NCBI RefSeq assembly: GCF_900168195.1
Contig: NZ_FUYX01000003.1
Span: 372,001 to 436,000, forward strand
Source of the DNA: Allobosea thiooxidans
GTDB taxonomy: Bacteria; Pseudomonadota; Alphaproteobacteria; Rhizobiales; Beijerinckiaceae
Length of the DNA stretch: 64,000 nucleotides
Direction: 5' to 3'
Shown: positions 38,438 through 46,514 of the stretch, one piece after another
Layout: every line of letters starts with the position of its first letter
How positions within the stretch are numbered: position 1 is the stretch's first letter
Position numbers and translations under genes: made by a program
Notes under the pieces: generated by a model
What the model was told of the DNA's origin: nothing
What the model saw: the letters and a program-made list of their open reading frames with translations, nothing else
Databases searched by the model: none

Positions 38438-39598
38438 ATGATCAGCCGTCGTCTCTTCCTGCAGACCGGTACCGCGACCATCGCCATTTCGACCGCCGGC
38501 GGCTTCGCCCAAGCCTCCGAACCGGCGGGCGAGCCGGTCTATCTCGGCGTCAGCGGCCCGCTGACCGGCCCCAACGCGCAATACGGCGCTCAATGGAAGC
38601 AGGGCTTCGACCTGGCGCTGGACCAGATCAACGGCTCGGGCGGCATCAAGGGCCGGCCGCTGCGCTACCTCTTCGAGGACACCCAGAGCGACCCGAAGCA
38701 GACCGTCGCGGTGGCCCAAAAATTCGTGGCGGACAAGCGCATCGTCGCCGAGCTCGGCGATTTCGCCAGCCCGGCCTCGATGGCCGCCTCCCCGATCTAC
38801 CAGCGTGCCGGCCTGGTCCAGTTCGGCCTGACCAACTCCCATCCCGACTTCACCAAGACGGGCGATTTCATCTGGAGCAACTCGGTCAGCCAGGCTGACG
38901 AGCAGCCGCTCAACGCCGCCTTCGCCGTCAAGCGGCTGGGCTTCAAGCGCATCGCCGTGCTCCACCTCAACACGGATTGGGGGCGCACCAGCAAGGACCA
39001 TTTCGTCGCCGCCGCGAAGAATCTCGGCGCCGAGATCGTGGCGACGGAAGGCTATCTGCCGGAGGAGAAGGACTTCCGCTCGACGCTGGTGCGGGTGCGC
39101 GACGCCAATCCCGACAGCCTGTTCCTCGTCTCCTACTATGCCGACGCCGCGCTGATCGTGCGGGCGGCGCGCCAGACCGGGCTTGCCGTGCCGGTGGCGG
39201 CTTCGAGCTCGATCTACTCGCCCAAATTCGTCGAGCTCGGCGGCGAGGCGGCGGAGGGCGTGTTCACCGCCGCCCGCTTCTTCCCGGCCGATCCGCGCCC
39301 GGAGGTGCAGACCTTCGTGACCAGCTTCAAGGCGAAGTACGGCAAGGAGCCGGACGCCTTCAACGCCTATGCCTACGACACCATGGTCCTGTTCGGGCAG
39401 GTGCTGCGCGAGGCGCCGGAGCTCGACCGCAGGACCGTCCGCGACACGCTCGCCCGGGTGAAGGACGTGCCGAGCGTCGTCTATGGCAAGGCGAGCTTCG
39501 ACACGAAGACGCGGCGCGTCGCCGGAGCGCGCAACGCCGAGCTCGTCGTCAAGGGCGGCAGCTTCACGCTCTGGGGCGGCGGCAAGGCGACGAACTGA
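38438..39598 (+). CDS. ABC transporter substrate-binding protein, branched-chain amino acid type, Tat-exported
   Basis: The 386-residue protein opens with SRRLFLQTG, a twin-arginine signal, and the mature part is a periplasmic-binding protein of the Leu/Ile/Val type (VYLGVSGPLTGPNAQYG, INGSGGIKGRPL, FNAYAYDTMVLFGQVL). It should capture a small ligand and pass it to the fused permease downstream. The true ligand is unknown; amides, urea and aromatic acids are also carried by this family. A family C repeat lies between it and the permease gene, and two palindromes lie upstream. Confidence 0.9.
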   Translation: MISRRLFLQTGTATIAISTAGGFAQASEPAGEPVYLGVSGPLTGPNAQYGAQWKQGFDLALDQINGSGGIKGRPLRYLFEDTQSDPKQTVAVAQKFVADKRIVAELGDFASPASMAASPIYQRAGLVQFGLTNSHPDFTKTGDFIWSNSVSQADEQPLNAAFAVKRLGFKRIAVLHLNTDWGRTSKDHFVAAAKNLGAEIVATEGYLPEEKDFRSTLVRVRDANPDSLFLVSYYADAALIVRAARQTGLAVPVAASSSIYSPKFVELGGEAAEGVFTAARFFPADPRPEVQTFVTSFKAKYGKEPDAFNAYAYDTMVLFGQVLREAPELDRRTVRDTLARVKDVPSVVYGKASFDTKTRRVAGARNAELVVKGGSFTLWGGGKATN

Positions 39599-39610
39599 CC
39601 CGCTTCGACG

Positions 39611-39714
39611 CCGTCATTGCGCGCGAAGCGAAGCAATCCAGGGGGAACGGCCTGAGCGGTCCAGTCCGGCCGCGCCCGGACTGCTTCGTCGGCTGCGCCT
39701 CCTCGCGATGACCG
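39611..39714. repeat. Palindromic intergenic repeat, family C
   Basis: It begins CCGTCATTGCGCGCGAAGC and has the reverse-complement-like end CTGCTTCGTCGG...CTCGCGATGACCG. It is more diverged than the copy at 20033. It lies between the binding-protein gene and the permease gene of one operon and could lower distal expression by forming a stem in the mRNA. Confidence 0.78.
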
Positions 39715-39747
39715 TCCTTTCGGTCCAATGCTTCAAGCGATCGTTTC

Positions 39748-41571
39748 ATGACCTCCTGGTTCGACCACACCATCAACGGCCTGATCATCGGCAACATCTA
39801 CGCCCTGCTGGCGGTGGGGCTGGCGCTGATCTTCGGCGTGAGCCGGCTGATCAACTTCGCCCATGGCTCCGTCTATGTCGTCGGAGCCTATGTCGGCTGG
39901 GTGGCGGTTTCCGTGCTGCATACCCCCTTCCCCCTGACGCTGGTCATCGTGGTCGCCCTGACCGCCGTGCTCGGCGTCGTGGTCGAGCGCTTCGGCATCC
40001 GGCCCTTGGCGGGCGCCCCGCGGATCGCGCCGCTGCTCGCCACGATCGGCCTGAGCTTCGTCCTCGACCAGACGGTGCAGATCCTGTTCAGTCCCGATCC
40101 CCGAGCGGTGCCGATGCAGCTGCCGAACTGGCGCGTCGCCATCGGCGGCGGCTCGATCGGCGTGCTCGACCTGCTGATCGGCGGCATCGGCATCACCGCC
40201 GCCAGCGCGCTCTTCGCCTTCCTCAAGCTGACGAAATGGGGCTGGGCCGTCCGCGCCACCGCGCTCGACCGCGATGCGGCCCGCGCGATGGGCGTCGATG
40301 TCGACAAGGTCAACAGCATCGTCTTCGCCGTCGCCTCGGGGCTCGGTGGCGTCGGCGGCGTACTGGTCGGCATGTATTACAACGTCATCACGCCGACCAT
40401 GGGCTTCGAGGCGACGCTGAAGGGCATCGTCGCCGAGGTGGTCGGCGGCGTCGGCAACGTGCCCGGCGCGATCGTCGGTTCGCTGCTGCTCGGCATCATC
40501 GAGAGCTACGGCGTCGCCCTGCTCGGCACGAGCTATCGCAACCTCTTCGCCTTCATCCTGCTGATCGTCATCCTCGTGCTCAGGCCGAACGGGCTCTTCG
40601 CCAGCCGCCGACAGCTGCCGCCCGAGCCGATGACCGGCACCTTCGTCGCGCCGAGCCGGCCGGTGCGCCTGCCCGTCCCGCTGGTCGCGGCGGCCGCCGC
40701 TTTGGCCATCGCCCTGCCCCTGCTGGTCGACAGCGGCTACCTGATCCAGACCCTGACCAATGTCTGGCTCTATGCGCTGCTGGGCCTGAGCCTGACGCTC
40801 GTCGCCGGCACCAGCGGGCAGGTCTCGCTCGGCCATGCCGCCCTGCTCGCCATCGGCGGTTACACCTCGGCGCTGCTGGCGCTCAACCTGGGCTGGCCGG
40901 TCTGGCTGACCCTGTTCTGCGGCGGCCTCGTCGCCGCGGCGCTGGGCACGCTGCTGGTCTCGCCGGCCTTCCGCCTGCGCGGCCACTATGTCTCGATCGC
41001 GACGCTCGGCATCGGCGAGATCGTCGCCCTGGTCATCCTGAACTGGGAGAGCGTGACGCGCGGGCCGATCGGCGTCGCCGGCATCCCGCCGCTCTCGCTC
41101 TTCGGCTACGAGCTCTACGACACCAACGCGATCTACTGGTTCGCCCTGGCGCTGATGGCGGCGCTGGCGCTGCTGCAGCTGCGCCTGCTCGGCTCGCATC
41201 TCGGCCGCACGCTCAGGGCGGTGCGCGACGACGATGTGGCGGCGCGTTCCTTCGGCATCGGGCTCAACCGCTACAAGGGGCTGGCCTTCGCCTTCGGCGG
41301 CTTCTTCGCCGGCCTCAGCGGCGCCTTCACCGCCCATATGTATTCCTACATCAACCACGAGACCTTCAACACGCAGATCTCGGTGCTGGCGCTGACCATC
41401 GCGATCCTCGGCGGCATGGGCAATGTCGGCGGCGCGATCCTCGGCTCGCTCGCTCTGATCGGGCTGCCCGAGGTGTTCCGCGTCGCCGCCGAGTACCGCA
41501 TCCTGCTCTACGGCATCGCGCTGCTGCTGCTCGTGCGCTTCCGGCCGCAGGGCCTACTCGGAACCGTCTGA
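39748..41571 (+). CDS. Fused branched-chain-type ABC permease (LivH-LivM in one chain)
   Basis: The 607-residue protein joins two permeases normally encoded separately. Residues 1 to about 285 match LivH (INGLIIGNIYALLAVGLALIFG, FGIRPLAGAPRIAPLLATIGLSF, GGVGNVPGAIVGSLLLG). A short hydrophilic linker (about 290-310) leads to LivM-like residues 315-607 (VAGTSGQVSLGHAALLAIGGYTSALL, FRLRGHYVSIATLGIGEIVALV, GMGNVGGAILGSLALIGLPEVFR). The fusion would give a single-chain heterodimer. No frameshift is involved; the frame is continuous. Confidence 0.9.
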   Translation: MTSWFDHTINGLIIGNIYALLAVGLALIFGVSRLINFAHGSVYVVGAYVGWVAVSVLHTPFPLTLVIVVALTAVLGVVVERFGIRPLAGAPRIAPLLATIGLSFVLDQTVQILFSPDPRAVPMQLPNWRVAIGGGSIGVLDLLIGGIGITAASALFAFLKLTKWGWAVRATALDRDAARAMGVDVDKVNSIVFAVASGLGGVGGVLVGMYYNVITPTMGFEATLKGIVAEVVGGVGNVPGAIVGSLLLGIIESYGVALLGTSYRNLFAFILLIVILVLRPNGLFASRRQLPPEPMTGTFVAPSRPVRLPVPLVAAAAALAIALPLLVDSGYLIQTLTNVWLYALLGLSLTLVAGTSGQVSLGHAALLAIGGYTSALLALNLGWPVWLTLFCGGLVAAALGTLLVSPAFRLRGHYVSIATLGIGEIVALVILNWESVTRGPIGVAGIPPLSLFGYELYDTNAIYWFALALMAALALLQLRLLGSHLGRTLRAVRDDDVAARSFGIGLNRYKGLAFAFGGFFAGLSGAFTAHMYSYINHETFNTQISVLALTIAILGGMGNVGGAILGSLALIGLPEVFRVAAEYRILLYGIALLLLVRFRPQGLLGTV

Positions 41572-41581
41572 GGAGATGCCC

Positions 41582-42490
41582 GTGACCGCTCCCTTCCCGC
41601 TGCCGGCCGCTGCCGCGCCCCATCCGCTGCTCGAAGCGCGTGGGCTGGTGCGCCGCTTCGGCGGCCTCACCGCCGTGGCCGGCATCGATCTCTCGATCGC
41701 CGCCGGCGAGCTCGTCAGCGTCATCGGCCCCAACGGCGCCGGCAAGACGACGGCCTTCAACCTGATCAGCGGCCTCGACCGCCCGGACGAAGGCTCGATC
41801 TGCTTCGACGGCGCCGACATCACCGGCCGGCCGCCCGAGGCCGTGGCCGTCGCCGGCCTCGTCCGCACCTTCCAGCACGGGCGCGTCTTCGCCAATCTGA
41901 GCGTGGCGGACAATGTCCTGGTCGGCGCGCATCGCCGGCTTACGGCCGTGCGCCCGGCCTGGCCGGTCGTCGGCCCGCTGGCGGAGCTGGCGCTCGCGCT
42001 GATCCGGCCGCCTTCGGTCAAGGCGGAGGAGGCGGCGCTGCGCGAGGAGGTCCGCGAGATCCTGGCGATCTTCGGCGAGCGGCTGCTACCCCGCATCGAC
42101 CAGCCGGCCTACAGCCTCTCCTACGCCAATCGCCGCCGCGTCGAGATCGCCCGCGCGCTGGCGGCCCGCCCGAAGCTCCTGCTGCTCGACGAGCCCACCG
42201 CCGGCATGAACCAGACCGAGACCGCCGAGATGCTGGAGATCATCGCCGCGCTGAAGGCGCGCGGCCAGACCATCCTGCTGATCGAGCACAAGCTCGACAT
42301 GGTGATGCGGCTCTCGGACCGCGTCGTCGTTCTCGACGACGGCCGGAAGATCGCCGAGGGCCTGCCGCTCGCCGTGCGCAACGACCCGGCCGTGATCGAA
42401 GCCTATCTCGGCCATGGCGCGGTCGGGAGCGCGGCCAGGGCGGGCGACGACGCGCCGTCGGCCGAGCAGCCCCTTCCCCTGTCCGCGTGA
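41582..42490 (+). CDS. ABC transporter ATP-binding protein, LivG type
   Basis: The protein of about 302 residues carries Walker A GPNGAGKTT, the ABC signature in LSYANRRRVEIARAL (a divergent form of LSGGQ usual in LivG), Walker B LLLLDEPTAGMN and an H-loop. I prefer the GTG at 41582, which has AGGAG 6 bases upstream; an ATG at 41576 directly abuts that site. It lies about 10 bases after the fused permease and 7 bases before the LivF-type gene. Confidence 0.9.
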   Translation: MTAPFPLPAAAAPHPLLEARGLVRRFGGLTAVAGIDLSIAAGELVSVIGPNGAGKTTAFNLISGLDRPDEGSICFDGADITGRPPEAVAVAGLVRTFQHGRVFANLSVADNVLVGAHRRLTAVRPAWPVVGPLAELALALIRPPSVKAEEAALREEVREILAIFGERLLPRIDQPAYSLSYANRRRVEIARALAARPKLLLLDEPTAGMNQTETAEMLEIIAALKARGQTILLIEHKLDMVMRLSDRVVVLDDGRKIAEGLPLAVRNDPAVIEAYLGHGAVGSAARAGDDAPSAEQPLPLSA

Positions 42491-42497
42491 GGCCGAG

Positions 42498-43232
42498 ATG
42501 AGCGAAACGCAGCCGATCCTCGCCCTGAAGGACATCGACACCTTCTACGGCCCCGTGCAGGCGCATTTCGGGCTTTCCCTCCATGTCGGGCAAGGCGAGA
42601 TCGTCAGCCTGCTCGGCGGCAACGCCAGCGGCAAGTCGACGACGATGAAGATCATCCTCGGCCTGGTGAAGCCTGCCGCCGGCGACGTGCTGGTCGGCGG
42701 CATCTCGACGCTGAAGCTGAAGACGCCGGAGATCGTGCGGCTCGGCGTCGGCACCGTGCCGGAGGCGCGGCGGCTCTTCGGCGCGATGAGCGTGCGCGAG
42801 AACCTGCTGATGGGCGCCTTCGTGCGCAACGACAAGGCCGGCATCACGGCCGATCTCGACCGCGTGCTCGGCCTGTTCCCGCGCGTCGCCCAGCGGTTGG
42901 ACCAGCAGGCCGGGACGCTCTCGGGCGGCGAGCAGCAGATGGTCGCGATGGCGCGAGCCCTGATGGGCCGGCCGCGCGTGATCATCATGGACGAGCCGAC
43001 CATGGGGCTCTCGCCGCTCTGGGTCGACCGCGTGCTGGAGCTGATCCGCCAGATCAACGGCCAAGGCGTCGCCATCTTCATGGTCGAGCAGAATGCGAGC
43101 CTGGCGCTCCAGATCGCCCATCGCGGCTATGTCCTGCAGACCGGCCGCATCGTTCTCGAGGGCAGGGCCGCCGACCTCCTGACCGATGCGCGGATCAGGG
43201 ATGCCTATCTCGGCGGCGCGGAGGCGGCATGA
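42498..43232 (+). CDS. ABC transporter ATP-binding protein, LivF type
   Basis: The 244-residue protein has Walker A GGNASGKSTT, signature LSGGEQQMVAMARALMG and Walker B VIIMDEPTMGLSP, in the LivF arrangement. It begins MSETQPILALKDIDTFYG. Together with the LivG-type partner it powers the fused permease. Its stop overlaps a 32-codon reading frame by 4 bases. Confidence 0.92.
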   Translation: MSETQPILALKDIDTFYGPVQAHFGLSLHVGQGEIVSLLGGNASGKSTTMKIILGLVKPAAGDVLVGGISTLKLKTPEIVRLGVGTVPEARRLFGAMSVRENLLMGAFVRNDKAGITADLDRVLGLFPRVAQRLDQQAGTLSGGEQQMVAMARALMGRPRVIIMDEPTMGLSPLWVDRVLELIRQINGQGVAIFMVEQNASLALQIAHRGYVLQTGRIVLEGRAADLLTDARIRDAYLGGAEAA

Positions 43233-43327
43233 CCCGGCAGAATCTGAAGATCGACCACGCCGGCATCGCCGCCGCCCCTCCCTCGCACCCGCAGCTTGCG
43301 CCGCAACGCGCGGTCGCCGACGCCTGA
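43229..43327 (+). CDS. Short reading frame of 32 codons, possible leader or remnant
   Basis: An ATG overlaps the stop codon of the LivF-type gene (ATGA) and leads to a 32-codon frame that ends in TGA at 43325-43327, 11 bases before the monooxygenase ATG. The product has no recognisable motif and is rich in Ala, Pro and Gln. It may simply couple translation between the two larger genes, or be chance. Confidence 0.35.
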   Translation: MTRQNLKIDHAGIAAAPPSHPQLAPQRAVADA

Positions 43328-43338
43328 AAGGTCACGCC

Positions 43339-44379
43339 ATGAGCGCGAAACGCCTCGGCTTCTTCACCCGCCTGCTCGACGACGCCCCGGCGGCGGAGCG
43401 CTACCGCCTCGCGGCCGAGCAGATCGTCCATGCCGAGCGCCACGGCTTCGACAGCGCCTGGGTCGCCCAGCATCATTTCCATCGCGACGAGGGCGGGCTG
43501 CCCTCGCCCCTGCCCTTCCTGGCCTATGTCGCGGCCCGGACCAGCCGCATCCGGCTCGGCACCGGCATCATCATCCTGCCGATGGAGGATCCGGTCCGCA
43601 CCGCCGAGGACACGGTCGTCGTCGACCTGCTCTCAGGCGGCCGCCTCGAAGTCGGGCTCGGCACCGGCGCGACGCCGGAGACCTTCCTCGCCTTCGGCCT
43701 CGACAAGGAGCAGCGCACGGAGATCTTCGCGCGCAACCTCGACAAGCTCCACGAAGCCTGGAGCGGCGCGGGGCTCGGCCATGAGCAGAACCGGCTCTAT
43801 CCAGAGGCCGGCACGTTGCCGCAGCGCACCTGGCACGCGACCTTCTCGGCCGCAGGCGCGGAGCGCATCGGCCGGGCCGGCGCCGGGCTGATGCTCTCGC
43901 GCACCCAGCCACGCAGCGCCGACAAGCCGGATGCGACGCTGCCCGAGATCCAGCATCCGATCATCGACGCCTATCTCGCCAACCTGCCGGCCGGCGTCGC
44001 CCCGCGCATCATGGCCTCGCGCTCGCTCTTCGTCGCCGACAGCCGCGCGGAAGCGCTGGGTCAGGCCGAGCGCGGCCTCAACCATGTGCTCGAGCGCTTC
44101 ATCGCCAGCGGCCACCGCATCGAGGACCGTAGCCTTTCCGGGCTGATCCGGACGCTCGACACCCATGTCGGCGCGCCCGAGGACGTCATCGCCTCACTCG
44201 CCGAGGATTCGGTACTGCCGCGGGCCACCGACGTGGTCTTCCAGGTGCATTCGGTCGATCCGCCGGCGCCGCTCGTCCTGCGCTCGATCGAGCTCACCGC
44301 CGCGATCGTCGCCCCGGCGCTCGGCTGGAAGGACAAACCCGCCGCGCCGCCCGTCCGGCTCGCCGCCGCCAACGCATGA
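43339..44379 (+). CDS. FMN-dependent luciferase-like monooxygenase
   Basis: The 346-residue protein is a bacterial-luciferase-family TIM barrel (MSAKRLGFFTRLLDDAP, DSAWVAQHHFHRDEGGLPSPLPFLAYVAARTSRIRLGTG, GGRLEVGLGTGATPETFLAFGLD). It most resembles the subgroup catalogued as KPN_01858-like putative FMN-dependent monooxygenases, from memory of the TIGRFAM naming. It should use reduced FMN and oxygen on an unknown substrate. The next two genes, CMD-domain and alkylhydroperoxidase, form a trio seen in unrelated bacteria. Confidence 0.85.
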   Translation: MSAKRLGFFTRLLDDAPAAERYRLAAEQIVHAERHGFDSAWVAQHHFHRDEGGLPSPLPFLAYVAARTSRIRLGTGIIILPMEDPVRTAEDTVVVDLLSGGRLEVGLGTGATPETFLAFGLDKEQRTEIFARNLDKLHEAWSGAGLGHEQNRLYPEAGTLPQRTWHATFSAAGAERIGRAGAGLMLSRTQPRSADKPDATLPEIQHPIIDAYLANLPAGVAPRIMASRSLFVADSRAEALGQAERGLNHVLERFIASGHRIEDRSLSGLIRTLDTHVGAPEDVIASLAEDSVLPRATDVVFQVHSVDPPAPLVLRSIELTAAIVAPALGWKDKPAAPPVRLAAANA

Positions 44380-44388
44380 GGTCCCCCT

Positions 44389-44988
44389 ATGAGCGTGCAA
44401 GACACCACCGACATCCTCGATCGCCTCGCCGGCGTCGTTCCCGGCTCGGCCCTTGATGCGCTGCGGCGCGAGCGCCCGCAGACGCGCGACAACGTGCAGG
44501 CGAGCTATGCCGCCCTGTTCGAGGCTCCCGACGAGACCGGCGTGACGCCGAGCGAGCGGCTGGCGGTCGCGAGCTTCGTCGCGCTGCTGCATGGCGGCGT
44601 TCCCGTCGCCGCGCATTACCTCGACCTGCTGGAAGCGCACCCCGATGGCGCAGCGCTCGCCGCGGCGATCCGCAACCAGGCCAGGCAGGCCGCCGGGAGC
44701 GGCCCCTACGGCGCCTATCCGCCCGGGCCGCTCTCGCGGGAGGACGTGGCCGGGCCGGTCTTCGCCGTGGAAGGTGCCGACCGCGCCGCGCTGGGCGAGC
44801 GGCTCTCAGCCGCGCTGGCGCATGCGCATCGACTCGTCCTGCATCCGCGCGATGCGGCAGCTGCCGATCTCGCCGCCTTGCAGACGGCCGGCTGGAGCAC
44901 GGCGGCGATCGTCACGCTCTCGCAGCTCGTCGCCTATCTCGCCTTCCAGATCCGCGCCGCGCATGGCCTGCGCGTCCTCGCCGCCTGA
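44389..44988 (+). CDS. CMD-domain protein (Avi_7170-like)
   Basis: The 199-residue protein is helical and fits the carboxymuconolactone-decarboxylase-like families, especially the group I recall as CMD_Avi_7170. Segments include SYAALFEAPDETGVTPSERLAVASFVALLHG and TAAIVTLSQLVAYLAFQIRAAHGL. It lacks the CxxC of redox-active AhpD proteins in the visible sequence. Function is unknown. It lies 9 bases after the monooxygenase gene and 18 before the next. Confidence 0.8.
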   Translation: MSVQDTTDILDRLAGVVPGSALDALRRERPQTRDNVQASYAALFEAPDETGVTPSERLAVASFVALLHGGVPVAAHYLDLLEAHPDGAALAAAIRNQARQAAGSGPYGAYPPGPLSREDVAGPVFAVEGADRAALGERLSAALAHAHRLVLHPRDAAAADLAALQTAGWSTAAIVTLSQLVAYLAFQIRAAHGLRVLAA

Positions 44989-45006
44989 ACCCGACGGAGC
45001 ACGACG

Positions 45007-45609
45007 ATGAGCGATATCACTCTCGAGCGCCCGGCCGCGACCGCGCCGAACGCCTTCACCCAGGCCGAGCTCGGCTGGGAAGCCTGGATCGATCCGGTTC
45101 CCGAGGCGGCACTGACCGAGCGGCAGAAGGAAGGGCTGGTCGATATCGCGCGCGCCAAGAGCGCGTATTTCCGGCTGCTCGCGCATGACCCGGACATCCT
45201 TCGCGCCCGCACGCTGGCCGACAAGGACATCTTCTACAACAGCCGCGCCGGCCTGCCGCGCGCGGAGCGGGAACTCGCCGCGGCCGCCGTCTCGCGCAGC
45301 AATGGCTGCATCTACTGCGCCTCGGTGCATGCCCGCTTCGCCAGCACCTTCTCGAAGCGCAGGGACGACGTCCAGCGCCTGCTCGACGAGGGCACCGGCG
45401 TCGATATCGACCCGCTGTGGAACGCGGTGATCGAGGCCTCCGTCGCGCTGACCGCGACGCCGATCGCCTTCGGCCCCGAGCATGTCCGCAAGCTGCGCGA
45501 TCTCGGCCTCGACGATCTCGCGATCGCCGACCTGATCCACGCCGCCTCGTTCTTCAACTGGGCGAACCGGCTGATGCTCTCGCTGGGCGAGCCGGAAACG
45601 CAGGCCTGA
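45007..45609 (+). CDS. Alkylhydroperoxidase-domain protein (Avi_7169-like)
   Basis: The 200-residue protein carries the AhpD-type redox motif: Cys101 and Cys104 (NGCIYC) with His108 three residues on, preceded by the acidic helix ERELAAAAVSRS. It should reduce peroxides or act as a thiol-based partner of the monooxygenase. It starts MSDITLERPAATAPNAF. It ends the trio and meets the alpha/beta hydrolase gene head to tail; both stop within 26 bases of each other. Confidence 0.85.
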   Translation: MSDITLERPAATAPNAFTQAELGWEAWIDPVPEAALTERQKEGLVDIARAKSAYFRLLAHDPDILRARTLADKDIFYNSRAGLPRAERELAAAAVSRSNGCIYCASVHARFASTFSKRRDDVQRLLDEGTGVDIDPLWNAVIEASVALTATPIAFGPEHVRKLRDLGLDDLAIADLIHAASFFNWANRLMLSLGEPETQA

Positions 45610-45635
45610 GATTCACCGCTGTACGGCGGGCGCGC

Positions 45636-46514
45636 CTACCACTGCGGCGCGCCACTCGCCTTCCCGAGTTCCTCCGGCCCGGGCAGCCGGTTCTCGAACC
45701 AGAGCGCGGCGGCGGCGCGCGACATCGCGGCCCCGTCATGGCCGATGCCCGGCACGACGGTGAGCTGCCAGTTGCAGGGCAGACCGCGCCTGGCCGCCTC
45801 ACCCTTCGCGAACTCGTACATGAAATGCGCCCGGCCGAAGCGATGTGGCCCCTGCGCCAGCGCCTCGGGATTCGAGGGCAGGTTCGGATCCTCGGTCGCG
45901 ATGTCCTGGTCGCCGGCCAGGATCGTCATCGGATAGGCGAGCCAGCGCGCGATCGCGCGCTCGTCGAGGCCGAGATTGCCGAGCCCCTCGGGAAAGGGCC
46001 GCTCCAGCGTCGGCAGCGTGTACCAGCCGGGATTTCCGGCCATGGCCGCCTCGTAGGAGCCGGCCTCCTGCGTGGCGAGCAGGCGGTGAAGGAACTGGCC
46101 GCCGGCCGAATGGCCATAGATCTTGACCTGCGTGCGCCGCGTGACGCCGCCGGCCCTGAGCGCGGCGAGCACCCGCTCCGGCACGGCATAGAGCCAGGCC
46201 TCCGGCGGCGCGACGGCGCCATCGGCGTCAAGCACGAGCCCGTTGTTGTAGCCGTGCGCGCCCTCGAAATGCGTGGTGCCGAAGGTCGGCGCGACGATCA
46301 GCAGGTTGTGCTTTTCGGCCGCGTCGATCCAGAAATCGCGATAGTCGTCGCCGTTGCGCATCATGCCGTGCTGGACGAAGACGACCTCGTCGTCGGGCTC
46401 GTGCCGCTCGGGGCGGTAGAAATTGATCTCGAGCGGGCGCTCGGGATGCTGCGCATCGATGAAGGGCACGCTCCCGCGGCCGCGGGGGAGCGTCAGCGTC
46501 GTGGTGGTGGTCAT
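45636..46514 (-). CDS. Alpha/beta hydrolase, putative esterase
   Basis: The 292-residue protein shows an alpha/beta-hydrolase layout: oxyanion region FVQHGMMRNGDDY, nucleophile elbow GHSAGG (Ser near residue 155), acid candidate in ILAGDQD and a C-terminal histidine in GIGHDG. It resembles secreted or lipase-like esterases, but no signal peptide is evident. It is translationally coupled (4-base overlap) to the last ATPase gene of the oligopeptide-type transporter and so probably acts on the imported compound. Confidence 0.8.
   Translation of the reverse strand: MTTTTTLTLPRGRGSVPFIDAQHPERPLEINFYRPERHEPDDEVVFVQHGMMRNGDDYRDFWIDAAEKHNLLIVAPTFGTTHFEGAHGYNNGLVLDADGAVAPPEAWLYAVPERVLAALRAGGVTRRTQVKIYGHSAGGQFLHRLLATQEAGSYEAAMAGNPGWYTLPTLERPFPEGLGNLGLDERAIARWLAYPMTILAGDQDIATEDPNLPSNPEALAQGPHRFGRAHFMYEFAKGEAARRGLPCNWQLTVVPGIGHDGAAMSRAAAALWFENRLPGPEELGKASGAPQW

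Noticed and set aside
45610-45635. Terminator between the AhpD-like gene and the hydrolase gene
   Set aside because: Only a 4-bp CCGC/GCGG stem can be drawn and no T run follows on either strand.
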